A stretch of 22,454 nucleotides of DNA from a virus. Below, one piece after another: positions 13,186 to 22,200 of this stretch. A model generated the notes under the pieces. The model did not search any database, was not told the origin of the DNA, and saw only the letters and a program-made list of their open reading frames with translations. The stretch lies in IMG/VR virus record IMGVR_UViG_3300048837_001433, positions 1-22,454 of that record; one strand, given 5' to 3'. Position numbers and translations under genes: made by a program. Numbering within the stretch: position 1 is the first letter of the stretch; every line of letters begins with the position of its first letter.

Positions 13186-13492
13186 CAGTTAGCCCTCCAG
13201 CTATTTGGAAAAGTTGTGTCATAGGGTCTAACCTATAGGCGACTGTAAAAGTTGCAACTGTAACCTTTGCTGCAGTTTGCTCTAAAGGAGCCATTGTGTC
13301 AATGATAGCGCTAAGGGCAGCAGGAATATCCCCTGTCTTAGCCATAGCCATGCCCTCAGTCTCTGTTATAAACCCCTCATTTATCATACCGATTATTACT
13401 TGCCGCCTAGTCAACTGTTGTTTACCTCTAGCTTCCAATAGAGCGGCAGCGGCAGCATCTAGTTTTATCTGAGGATCTGCTGTTATTTTCAT
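13142..13492 (-). CDS. Hypothetical tail-associated protein, 116 aa
   Basis: A 116-residue, Ala/Thr/Met-rich helical protein with no signal peptide. The middle (QLTRRQVIIGMINEGFIT, 26-43) and the end (LTDEQMDSFFEAYK) resemble the small helical proteins often encoded just after tail fibre or tip genes in siphophages, though I cannot name a family. It begins in an ATGA overlap with the gene before it. A role in tail fibre assembly, or as a minor virion protein, is a guess from position. Confidence 0.65.
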   Translation of the reverse strand: MKITADPQIKLDAAAAALLEARGKQQLTRRQVIIGMINEGFITETEGMAMAKTGDIPAALSAIIDTMAPLEQTAAKVTVATFTVAYRLDPMTQLFQIAGGLTDEQMDSFFEAYKVV

Positions 13493-13893
13493 GATACTGT
13501 TACCTCACAAGATGCATTTAAATACGGAAATGGAGGTTTTAGTTCTACAAGCCAAGTATCTGCTGCAGGAAAAGAAAGAACTAAGCCAGTGTTGTCCACA
13601 GTGCCAGAGAGTACGCCATCTAGGTATACTTCAGTGTCTTCAGGTATCCCCCCTATGCTCCAGTCAACACCTGCTCCTAGCGCCTTTGTGGCTGGCAGAG
13701 TGGAAAGAGTAGGCCGGGGGGTTACTATACCAGAAAGAATATAGTAGTCTTCCATGGGCGATAAGCTAGAAATAACTTCCATAGCAGCTTCATCTGTATA
13801 AACGGCTTGTGCAGCCACCATATCAGTAGAGATATTGCCTTGTCTTTTTATTTTTCCTGAAATAGAATCAAAAACTAAAAAATAAGTATTCAT
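13489..13893 (-). CDS. Hypothetical tail-associated protein, 134 aa
   Basis: A 134-residue protein, largely beta. The N-terminus MNTYFLVFDSISGKIKRQG is the kind of opening seen in proteins encoded next to tail fibre and tip genes. The region 70-134 looks like a compact beta sandwich (repeated hydrophobic strands with Gly/Asp turns). It follows the gpJ-like gene by nine bases, with AGAGGA before the ATG, and is coupled by ATGA to the next gene. It may be an accessory of the tail tip or a fibre-assembly factor; the sequence does not settle this. Confidence 0.65.
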   Translation of the reverse strand: MNTYFLVFDSISGKIKRQGNISTDMVAAQAVYTDEAAMEVISSLSPMEDYYILSGIVTPRPTLSTLPATKALGAGVDWSIGGIPEDTEVYLDGVLSGTVDNTGLVLSFPAADTWLVELKPPFPYLNASCEVTVS

Positions 13894-13902
13894 TTGTTCC
13901 TC

Positions 13903-16900
13903 TTATTTAAGCATATTGAATACAAATATATCAACATCACTATAGCTGAATGTTCCGTCACTACTAGTGCCATTTACTTCAACAGTAATAGTTCTGTTGC
14001 CGGTTGTTCCAGACTCGTCCACTGCCCAAGCTTCTAAGTCATCAGTTATATAAAAGTTATTACGAGCTGCTTCAATTCTAATAGCGCTCACTTTTATTAC
14101 TGTGAGCCCTATTTTGATTCTTAGCTGAAAAGTTACTCCTACTGTACCTCGATCTATGTTTCCTTTGGTATAGCCAGATAAAGTTCCTTTAGCAAAAATT
14201 AGCATTGGATCTGTTCTGCCCTTATTTACTACTAGAGTTTGAGCTACAACCCAGTTGCTATCTGAACCAGTACCTGCGCCATTTATAGCACTATTGATAC
14301 TAGAAATTGCGTTATTAGCAACTTTAATAGTATCTACTGTAAGATTTGAGATTTTAGCTCCTTGAATAGTAGCATCTACTATTTGAGCATTAGTTATAAG
14401 ACCATTAGCTATTTGAGCAGTATCAGTAATAACAGCAGTTGAAGTAGTAAGATGTTGAGATTCTATAGCACCGGCGGAAATTTTATTAGCAACAATAGAG
14501 CCATCCTCTATTAAAGAGCCATCTATAACTCTTTCAACTATTACATAATCTACTTCCATTTGGCCAGAGGTTGAATTATTAGTTATTAGATTTACAGCAG
14601 GTACTATATAACGCACTGAAGGGTGCATAACTCCTGGAGAGGCTATATCTGGGGCGGGCGCATTAGTACCAGAAGCTGCCCCCCATCCTTTAGTGTAACC
14701 TACAAAAGTTTGCCAAGTACCTATTGAGCCAATATTGCCAGAGATATGGCAGTGGTTGTGTTGGCTGAAATTTGCAGCACCAGCGGGATCAACAGGAGTT
14801 ACCCCATCTGCGGCAAGCCCTACCCAGCCAGCTTTAATTGCGCAGGTACCTGCTACAGCTTGAACTCTAATAGTTATTTTATAGGTAATATTCGGATCAA
14901 AAACTAAAGGTTTGTTATAACGGAGCATTACTCTGTCAGGAGCAGCATTATTACCTGCACGAAGCGCAGTTCCACCTAAGATTGTAGTAGTAGAAGTTAC
15001 AATAGAAGCATTAGCTGAATCTGCTGGGAAGTTAAAGTCCCAGTTATTTAAAGTGGAAAAATCTTCTTCAACTACTCTTTGGAAGCTGCCTACAGCTAAG
15101 TTTTTAGCTAAGATAGTATTGGCTTTTATCTTTTGCCCAGTTATAGTACCATCTACTAGGAGATCTCCATCAATAAAATCGGCTTGAGCAACCCAAGCTG
15201 TACCTGAGTATATATAAGCTGCAGAACCATTTATATGAGTAGTGGCTAAGATGAAAACATCATCCTTAGTAGGAGTTATTCCTACATAAGTATTAAAGTA
15301 AGTATTAACTGCACCTGTAGTCAAACCAACAGCATTATTAGAACCAATATCAGCTCTCCACCAACCCGGACCACGACTTCCTGTAGAACCAGAGGGGCCT
15401 GTTGGCCCAACAAAAGAAGTAAAACTTATACCAGTTCTAATTGGCAGAGTAGGAAGTACACCAGTACTATAAACATAATAAGCTACATAGTTATACCCAG
15501 CTAGCTGCGAGTAAGATTGATTATTTGTAGCTGCATTGGCTGAATCAGCATAAATAACAGCGACTCTATCAGCAGTAGTTCTTTGTATTGAGTAGCTAGT
15601 TGGTGTGCTTACAATATTAGAAACTTTACCGAGTGCATCTCTAGACTGTACATAAAAATAATAAACCCCCGAGTTTAGACCAATTACATCAAAACTAGTT
15701 CTTATTGTCGTGCCAAGAACTGTTTTAGTAGTTCCACCATCATTAGAAGCATAAACTACATAGTCCCTAACAGTAGTATTGGGGTTTATATTCCAAGTAA
15801 CGGTGCCTGAAGAAATCCCTAGAATATTAGTAGTGTTAGGAGTAAAAGAGACATTATAGGGGGCCATTAAAGTAGTTTTAACTACCGGGCGGTTGATATA
15901 AGCAATATCATCATCTACATTCCAAGCTAGACTTGTGTAGGTAAAGTAATAAGCTTTTATCTTTACTTCTAGATTATCTTGTGCTTCTACCTCTTCTACT
16001 TTAAATACCCTATTATTTATTCCAATATTATTTATTGAATTAATTTTAATATAATCACCCGGCTCTAAGGTAAGGGCTCTACGGTTTAGGGTCATTTCGA
16101 CAGTGAAAACAGAGCGGCTGAATCTAACCATTTGTTCAGCCTTAGCTAAAGCATGGTAGGGGTTAGTTATTGCTGTTAGGCTGATCTCTGAGCTAAGTGG
16201 TTGGCCATTATCCTCTGAAAGATAAGTTGTGTAAACAGTATCCAAAGTTTTAGGCCAAGTTACAGAGTCTTCCTTGAAATCTTGAATTTCATTTTGGAAA
16301 CGAACGGTTACTTGATTTAGTTTATCCTGTGAGTTAGGAAAAGAAATATTGACTTCATTTCTGATAATATCATCATCAGTAAAAACATGAGCGGCATTTA
16401 CTAAGGCATTTTCAGCAGCTAAGCTAGTTGGATAAGCTAATTGAAGCTTATATTTGCCAGCAGACCAAACCAAGGCAGCCTCACCCATAGTTTCTAGAAT
16501 AGTATTAATATTTTCTCTAATGTTTTTAGAAGTATCTAGAACAAGACTAGCTACATAACGCTTTACAGGTTTATTTACAACTACACCACCATGGACTTTC
16601 CCACCAAATTTAGCGGAAGGCATTACTTGTGTATCGCAAATTAACTTAGCATTATAAAAACTAGGAAGATCTATTTGAGAAATACTTAGTCCACGTCCAT
16701 AAATAGGGTTACATAAGTAATCTAAAAGTATCTCAGCTGGATTTTCTGAAAAAGAAGTAGAGGCTGAAAGAGTTGTTGAAGAGGTAATAGTCTTTATTTT
16801 TTTACCATCAACATAGAATAAGACTTCAGGGACTCCTTGATAATTTTGCTCATCACGATTTAGACGAAAGGCCATAGATGCATAGGCTGTATTAGTAAAG

Positions 16901-17646
16901 TAGTTGGTAGCTGTGGCTGGATCATTAGCTGTCATCATAGGATCAGCTACGCCACCATCTAGGTATACATGAATTCTTTGTCCAAATAAGTGATCATTAT
17001 CATTATAAGGCTTACCATTGACATCTATATTGTAAACTTTGCTAATTCCATCAAAACAAATAGCTTGTTGGACAAAAAGAAACTCATTTGTGGTATTAGA
17101 GACATTGGAGTTTAAATTGTTTATAAAGAGATTAGAAGCAATACTTACTGGTGTTCTAGCTAGTCCAAATTCACCATAGGTTAGATCTGTATCTGTATTT
17201 GTTCGTTGATCGCCTCGCTCATAAACATACCCGCCAATCTCTACCCTATTTGTGTCTATTAGAGCAGTTCCTTCATCGTAGTTAGTAGAGCTGCTGCTAT
17301 AAACTAGCGTTCCACCCCAAGTAATTTGTAAGGAATAAGTTGTGCCAACCTTATTTGAGATCCACTTATCTGTAGCTCCATAGTTATAGCCAGCCAAGGG
17401 GGACCTAGTGTTTACCGCAGTAGCATGGTTTGCATTAATATAATTGCTCTTAATTGAATGATAAGTACGCGCTCCACCTATTTTAGCTTTACCGTAGACT
17501 AGAGGTAAATTAGTAGCTTCACCAGAAGTTACAAAGGTTGTCCCTTTTCTTTTCTCTGCTTCTTCTGCTAATTTTCTTTTTAGCTTGTTTTGTTGTATAA
17601 CTTGGTAGGCTACAGAGAAGATAAATAGAAAGAAATTAAAAGGCAT
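13903..17646 (-). CDS. Central tail tip / host specificity protein (lambda gpJ-like)
   Basis: A 1247-residue protein, the usual size for gpJ-type tip proteins (lambda gpJ is 1132 aa). The N-terminus has a hydrophobic helix (about 3-17), a basic linker and a TSGEATNLPLVYGKAKIGG block typical of these proteins. Residues about 20-590 form the tip core, including NPIYGRGL. Then come a fibronectin type III domain (about 593-685), a short collagen-like GPTGPSGSTGSRGPG (about 747-761), a DGTITGQKIKANTI segment, a jelly-roll or carbohydrate-binding-like domain (about 855-1040), repeats of the DGSIVANKISAGAI kind, and a C-terminal beta domain. It would contact the host receptor. I use ATG 17646 behind GGGGGA rather than TTG 17661. 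Confidence 0.88.
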   Translation of the reverse strand: MPFNFFLFIFSVAYQVIQQNKLKRKLAEEAEKRKGTTFVTSGEATNLPLVYGKAKIGGARTYHSIKSNYINANHATAVNTRSPLAGYNYGATDKWISNKVGTTYSLQITWGGTLVYSSSSTNYDEGTALIDTNRVEIGGYVYERGDQRTNTDTDLTYGEFGLARTPVSIASNLFINNLNSNVSNTTNEFLFVQQAICFDGISKVYNIDVNGKPYNDNDHLFGQRIHVYLDGGVADPMMTANDPATATNYFTNTAYASMAFRLNRDEQNYQGVPEVLFYVDGKKIKTITSSTTLSASTSFSENPAEILLDYLCNPIYGRGLSISQIDLPSFYNAKLICDTQVMPSAKFGGKVHGGVVVNKPVKRYVASLVLDTSKNIRENINTILETMGEAALVWSAGKYKLQLAYPTSLAAENALVNAAHVFTDDDIIRNEVNISFPNSQDKLNQVTVRFQNEIQDFKEDSVTWPKTLDTVYTTYLSEDNGQPLSSEISLTAITNPYHALAKAEQMVRFSRSVFTVEMTLNRRALTLEPGDYIKINSINNIGINNRVFKVEEVEAQDNLEVKIKAYYFTYTSLAWNVDDDIAYINRPVVKTTLMAPYNVSFTPNTTNILGISSGTVTWNINPNTTVRDYVVYASNDGGTTKTVLGTTIRTSFDVIGLNSGVYYFYVQSRDALGKVSNIVSTPTSYSIQRTTADRVAVIYADSANAATNNQSYSQLAGYNYVAYYVYSTGVLPTLPIRTGISFTSFVGPTGPSGSTGSRGPGWWRADIGSNNAVGLTTGAVNTYFNTYVGITPTKDDVFILATTHINGSAAYIYSGTAWVAQADFIDGDLLVDGTITGQKIKANTILAKNLAVGSFQRVVEEDFSTLNNWDFNFPADSANASIVTSTTTILGGTALRAGNNAAPDRVMLRYNKPLVFDPNITYKITIRVQAVAGTCAIKAGWVGLAADGVTPVDPAGAANFSQHNHCHISGNIGSIGTWQTFVGYTKGWGAASGTNAPAPDIASPGVMHPSVRYIVPAVNLITNNSTSGQMEVDYVIVERVIDGSLIEDGSIVANKISAGAIESQHLTTSTAVITDTAQIANGLITNAQIVDATIQGAKISNLTVDTIKVANNAISSINSAINGAGTGSDSNWVVAQTLVVNKGRTDPMLIFAKGTLSGYTKGNIDRGTVGVTFQLRIKIGLTVIKVSAIRIEAARNNFYITDDLEAWAVDESGTTGNRTITVEVNGTSSDGTFSYSDVDIFVFNMLK

Positions 17647-18212
17647 TAGAATTTCCCCCAATTTGATTCTATAGATGTATCTACAAGAACTGTGTCAAAA
17701 GCAGTATCAGTCGCTGATACTTGATCCATTCCATCTGGCGATATTATAAAAGTTTTTACAAGGTCTAAAGAAGCCATTGGTGAGGCGCACTCTATTTTTG
17801 CTTTCTTAGTTTCCCAGTCATTCGCAATGCCAACACCATCTATAACGCCTTCGTAGCCTACAATTACATCATTTATTCCGAGTAAAGGTTGCTTATTGGC
17901 ATCAAGAAAACTAAAATAAACAGTTACTAAACCTCCTGTATATTGAGAGGAAAGAAATTCATTTAGAAGGGTGTTGTCTACATCGTTGAGCACTATAGAG
18001 TAAAGCTCTCTATCAACAACAGAAGAGTATCTTGGACCAGCAAAACTATCAATGATATCATTACTAAGATAGAGATCTCCAGCAAAAGTAACGTTATAAG
18101 GCAAACTAGTTAGAAAAAATTGTGTAGAGCCTAAATCAACTTTTATTAAAACAAAATAATCGATCTTATCCTGTAGCAGAACAGTTTGTATTGCAGAGCT
18201 AAAAGTCCTCAT
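17646..18212 (-). CDS. Tail tip assembly protein (188 aa)
   Basis: A 188-residue, mainly beta protein placed directly before the gpJ-like gene, where siphophages carry a tip-complex component such as gpL or a DUF2163-like baseplate hub protein. The N-terminus (residues 1-60) has the pattern of strands and SNDIID-type turns I associate with that group. There are no transmembrane segments. It starts in an ATGA overlap with the NlpC/P60-like gene and ends in TAATG with the tip gene, so expression is coupled across the tip module. Exact family not certain. Confidence 0.7.
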   Translation of the reverse strand: MRTFSSAIQTVLLQDKIDYFVLIKVDLGSTQFFLTSLPYNVTFAGDLYLSNDIIDSFAGPRYSSVVDRELYSIVLNDVDNTLLNEFLSSQYTGGLVTVYFSFLDANKQPLLGINDVIVGYEGVIDGVGIANDWETKKAKIECASPMASLDLVKTFIISPDGMDQVSATDTAFDTVLVDTSIESNWGKF

Positions 18213-18625
18213 TTAAACCTCACTGCTAAATCAATTGTTATTGGTTGTTTTACAAAATCATTTTCTATATTTTTGTTTGCATAGCTAGTTACAAAACCTC
18301 TATTTGAAAGCAAATAAAAAGAACTTTCTTTAAAGGAAATACACACGTCTCCAAAAAGAATATCTTTTGGTTTAACTTTCTCTGCTTGTATTTCTTCTAG
18401 AAAAGAATCTAAATCTTTTACTAACCTCATAAAGGATTGGTATTTAGCATAGTTTTTAAAATCCTTATTATATAAAAAAGAAGTATTACGAAGTTGTTTT
18501 TCATACTCGCAAACGAGGCCCCAGCAATCGCTGAAGCCTCTTTGCCAGCCAACTTCTTTTTTTCTTTTTGCTATAATAGAATGGGCGGCTTTAATAGCCT
18601 TTGAATATTGTTTAAATGTATACAT
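18209..18625 (-). CDS. NlpC/P60-like tail assembly protein (gpK-like), possibly without full catalytic set
   Basis: The 138-residue protein has FSDCWGLVCEYEK at about 31-43, matching the D-C-x-G-L-V nucleophile block of NlpC/P60 cysteine peptidases (C34), and a later FGDVCI (91-96) matching the G-D-x strand. Position before the tip genes fits the lambda gpK class of tail assembly peptidase-like proteins. The family's histidine is not evident in the strand after GD-V-C-I: this stretch runs ISFKESSFYLLSNRG with no His. The enzyme may be inactive or use another residue. No good Shine-Dalgarno site precedes the ATG; coupling to the gene two bases upstream may supply initiation. Confidence 0.72.
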   Translation of the reverse strand: MYTFKQYSKAIKAAHSIIAKRKKEVGWQRGFSDCWGLVCEYEKQLRNTSFLYNKDFKNYAKYQSFMRLVKDLDSFLEEIQAEKVKPKDILFGDVCISFKESSFYLLSNRGFVTSYANKNIENDFVKQPITIDLAVRFK

Positions 18626-18627
18626 AT

Positions 18628-19251
18628 TTATATTGATTCTATTAGTGTTATACTTTGCATTTCTGTAAGAATGCCATCAGAATACCGTAGCCCCGGTAAA
18701 GAATTTTCTATACTTTTTAAATAAGTAAATACGGGTTTAGTATTTGATAGTGGGTTACGTATGCCATTGCCTGCCACAACTCCAACCCTTAATGTTGGGA
18801 AAAAGTGCATTGTAGTAGAAACAGAAGAATTAAAATCTTGAGTTAAAGCATAAATCTTACTATGGTTAGAAAACTGTATAAAAGCACCTTTTCTTATAAA
18901 GGCTGAATACCCATTTAAATTTACAACCACAGAGGACACTCCAGCAGAAGCTCCACCAGAAACTAGAAAATTTACATCACCACTACCTGAGACTTTATAG
19001 CTTTTAGAGTTAACAGAGTTAAGTTGCGGCATGGTCATTGTGGAAGGAGTAAGACTATTTATAACATAGTCTAATAGTAGATCTTCTTCATTATCGTTAA
19101 CTGTTATATCAAAAATTAAACGCCAACGTTGTGCTGCTTGTGATAGTGTGTATCTTTTTAAGGAGACAGATTCTGAAATAAATGCTGGCTCTTCACTCTC
19201 AAAAGTTATTGGGGCCGCAATAGGGCAGTTGTTAAAATAATAAACTGTCAT
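18628..19251 (-). CDS. Minor tail protein (207 aa)
   Basis: A 207-residue, mostly beta protein between the tape measure and the gpK-like gene, where siphophages encode a minor tail protein (gpM-like position). The N-terminal third contains SLKRYTLSQAAQRWRLIF, a motif-like stretch I associate with tail proteins at this locus in several siphophages. The middle is Ser/Gly/Val-rich. It starts in a TAATG overlap with the tape measure stop and is preceded by AGAGGG. It is probably part of the distal tail or tip adaptor; family assignment is by context. Confidence 0.68.
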   Translation of the reverse strand: MTVYYFNNCPIAAPITFESEEPAFISESVSLKRYTLSQAAQRWRLIFDITVNDNEEDLLLDYVINSLTPSTMTMPQLNSVNSKSYKVSGSGDVNFLVSGGASAGVSSVVVNLNGYSAFIRKGAFIQFSNHSKIYALTQDFNSSVSTTMHFFPTLRVGVVAGNGIRNPLSNTKPVFTYLKSIENSLPGLRYSDGILTEMQSITLIESI

Positions 19252-22200
19252 TATCTTGACCCTCTTTCTTTATTTACAATATTTACACCAGTTGCAATTT
19301 CAGGCAGCATTCTTGCGATTTCTTGTCTAGTTTGAGAAGAAACATCCCCAGTTATATTGATAACAAATTGCTGAGAAGATTCACTTCTGCTTGGAATATT
19401 TCTCATGATAGAGCTATTTTTACCAATTCCAACTTGACCACCTTTAGCAAAAGCAGGTATTTTCTTATTATAATTCATAGCATCTAATATTGGTTTAAAT
19501 TGCTTAGCAGCTTGAGCATTTACGACATACTCACCATTACTTAATGCAGCTAAAATAGAATCAGAAGTTCCTGATCCGGGGCCTCTAACGAGCCCGCCAG
19601 AAGCAAAACCTAGAAAGCTAAAAAAGCCAGTAAATATACTATTAAAGAAGTTACCAATACCTGAGAATATACTAGAGAAAATTTTACTAAGATCAAAGCC
19701 ACCACCAAGTGGTATTCCACCACCAGCATTAGCACCTGAAGCTGATATACTTTCACCTATATTAGCAAAAACCTTGTCAAGACCTAGTTTCTTAAACATA
19801 GATTTTGTAAAAGTATCAACAAAGGCATCTATGATCCCTGATGCAAAAGTATCTAGTATAGAACCTATCATATTTTTAAATGATGACTTCCCTTTTAAGA
19901 AATCAGAGATAGAAGAATTAAATGAATCCCTCATACTCTGAGCAAATTCAACTCCTTTCTCTTTAAATGAAAGAGAGTCAGTAAAAGTTATATTCTTAAA
20001 AGCTTCATCAAGCTGTTCTCTTCTATTTTTAAGTGATTCTATAGCTTTATTTTCAGAATCACTAAGACCCTTGGCTGCAGAAGTTAGCCCATTAGTTGTA
20101 CTTGCAGCTTTTGAGGCACTATCCCCCAAACCTATAACAGACTGGGCAGTTTCTTCTAGATATTGCCCAACATTACTATCTTTCCAAGCTTTTACAAGTC
20201 CATCAAAGAATTTACCTTGAGTCAGCTTATCCAAGGTTGCAGATGTAGGCGCACCATAGTCAAAGTTGCCACTGGCAGGAGTATTAACTTTACCACCAGT
20301 TGCATAGCCTACTAAACCACCATTTCTATAACCATTTATCTTATCCAACAGAGGTCTAAAGCGCTTAGTAGATTTAGAATTTATTACATATTCTCCATTC
20401 GATAGTCTGGCTAGAATAGAGTCTGAAGTTCCAGTGCCTGGACCGGAGATATATCCGCCTGATGCTTTTTTAATAGGTGGTAGAAAATCAGAAGAAGAGA
20501 AGTAAGGATTGGTGTTTTTAGGTATTGTTATTTGGTTAGCAGTAGAGCTTAATTTAAGCACCTTATCTATAATTAGATCTAAAGTACTTGTAAAACCATA
20601 ACCGAAATCACTCCAAAACTTTTTAGATTGTGCATCTAGTTCCGTAGCAGCTTCATCAAAATTAAATAGTCTTAACCAGTACTGAGTAGTAAAAGGGCTA
20701 GTGATAAAAGTTGCGCTATCTACAATACCTCTCCAAACATTTGTCCAAAAAGCATTACTTTGTGATTCAACAGCTACTGCTAGATCATTTAGCTCAAGTT
20801 TTTCTAACCAGAAAGAAGTTGTAAAAGGTGCGACAGCCCAATCAATAGTTTTATCTGCAACAGTCTTACTTGTTTCAAGCAATGCTGCGCTATTCGACCC
20901 GCCACTTTCAGTTTTATTTTTCTCGAATTCTTTAGCTATTGCTGAAAAATCAATAGTAAAGAGTTCCTTAATATATTCATAGAACTCATGGCCTACTGAT
21001 TTAACACCTTCAATGAAAGATTTAAAAGCTTTAACGCCAGTATCGAATAGATCAATCTCGCCTATAACTACTTTAACCCACCATTCTTCAGAAAAGATGG
21101 TTTCTTTGAGTTTTGTTATGGCATTTCTTATTGTGTTTAACCACTCTTCTACTTTAGCTTCTAATTCAGGGAAATCTTTCATTCCCTTTAGTAGAAGTCC
21201 AACTATAGCTCCTCCGAGTGCACCCCAAGGGCTTTTGGTTAAAAAAGCACCTGTAACTGCGCTAGTTAGTGCGGCAGCTGCATAACTTAGAGCGGGACTA
21301 TCGCTTATTTTAAAAGCTTGCATACCAAAAACTATAGAACCCATAATGAGTGTACCTATAATTTTGAATTTGCCTCCACCAAATACTATTTTTGAGCCTA
21401 AGGCAAACAGAGTAGTATTAATAATAGTATCAAGCAAACGACCTATAGTATCGCCTTTACCTAAATAAGCTTCAACAAAGCCAGTATTGTTAAGAGATTG
21501 TGTCACTCCTTGTAGGATAACTAATCCTATAGGTAGGGCAACTTTCCAACCACCAGAAGATAGTAGAGAAGTTACAATAGGTATTGCTCTTTTTAGTGAT
21601 CTTCCTAGTGAGAAAGCTAAAAAGGCAGCTACACCACCAACTATTGCAGAATTAGTAACAAGGTTTTGGCTAGCCTCAGCAGATAAGCCATTTCCTGTCC
21701 TTCTAAGAGTTTCATCAATAGCTACTCCTATTAAAAAGCCAATTCCGGCTCCTGCAAAGGTCACTCCCAGCATTTTACCTAGAAGAACTTTAAATGCAGA
21801 TTTACCAAAAATAATAGCTCCTACTTTTTGACCAACTTTTGCAAAAGACGCAAAAATTTTAACACGAAGTGCGCTAACAAAAGAATAAGTCCATAAGCTC
21901 AAAGCCTCAATAAATGGCACTAATAGAATGCTAGAAAGAATTGATGCAATAGTTATAGACCAGCCAGCGAGAGAGTTATCCGCTATCCCTAAATTTTTCT
22001 TTAATTGTTGGGCAAAACTGTAGCCTACAAAGCCAGCAAAGATATAGCTAACAGCTAAAATCGAAGTCCTAAGTAGCCTTTTTGAGAAGTTACTTCCAAA
22101 GGCCAAGGCTAATGCAGAATTTACAGCTGAGAGAACCTTTTTTCCAGGACCTGAAGCTAAAATAGCATCTAGAAAACCTGCACCTAGAGCAGTAGCTATG

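Noticed and set aside
13491-13712. Plus-strand frame of 73 codons within the tail-associated genes
   Set aside because: It is antisense to the 134-aa gene, isolated from any plus-strand operon, and lacks a ribosome site.
20701-21831. Several plus-strand open frames of 90-114 codons inside the tape measure gene
   Set aside because: All are antisense to an uninterrupted tape measure frame with clear protein-level signatures. Their Ser/Pro/Ala-rich composition is what antisense of such a gene produces.
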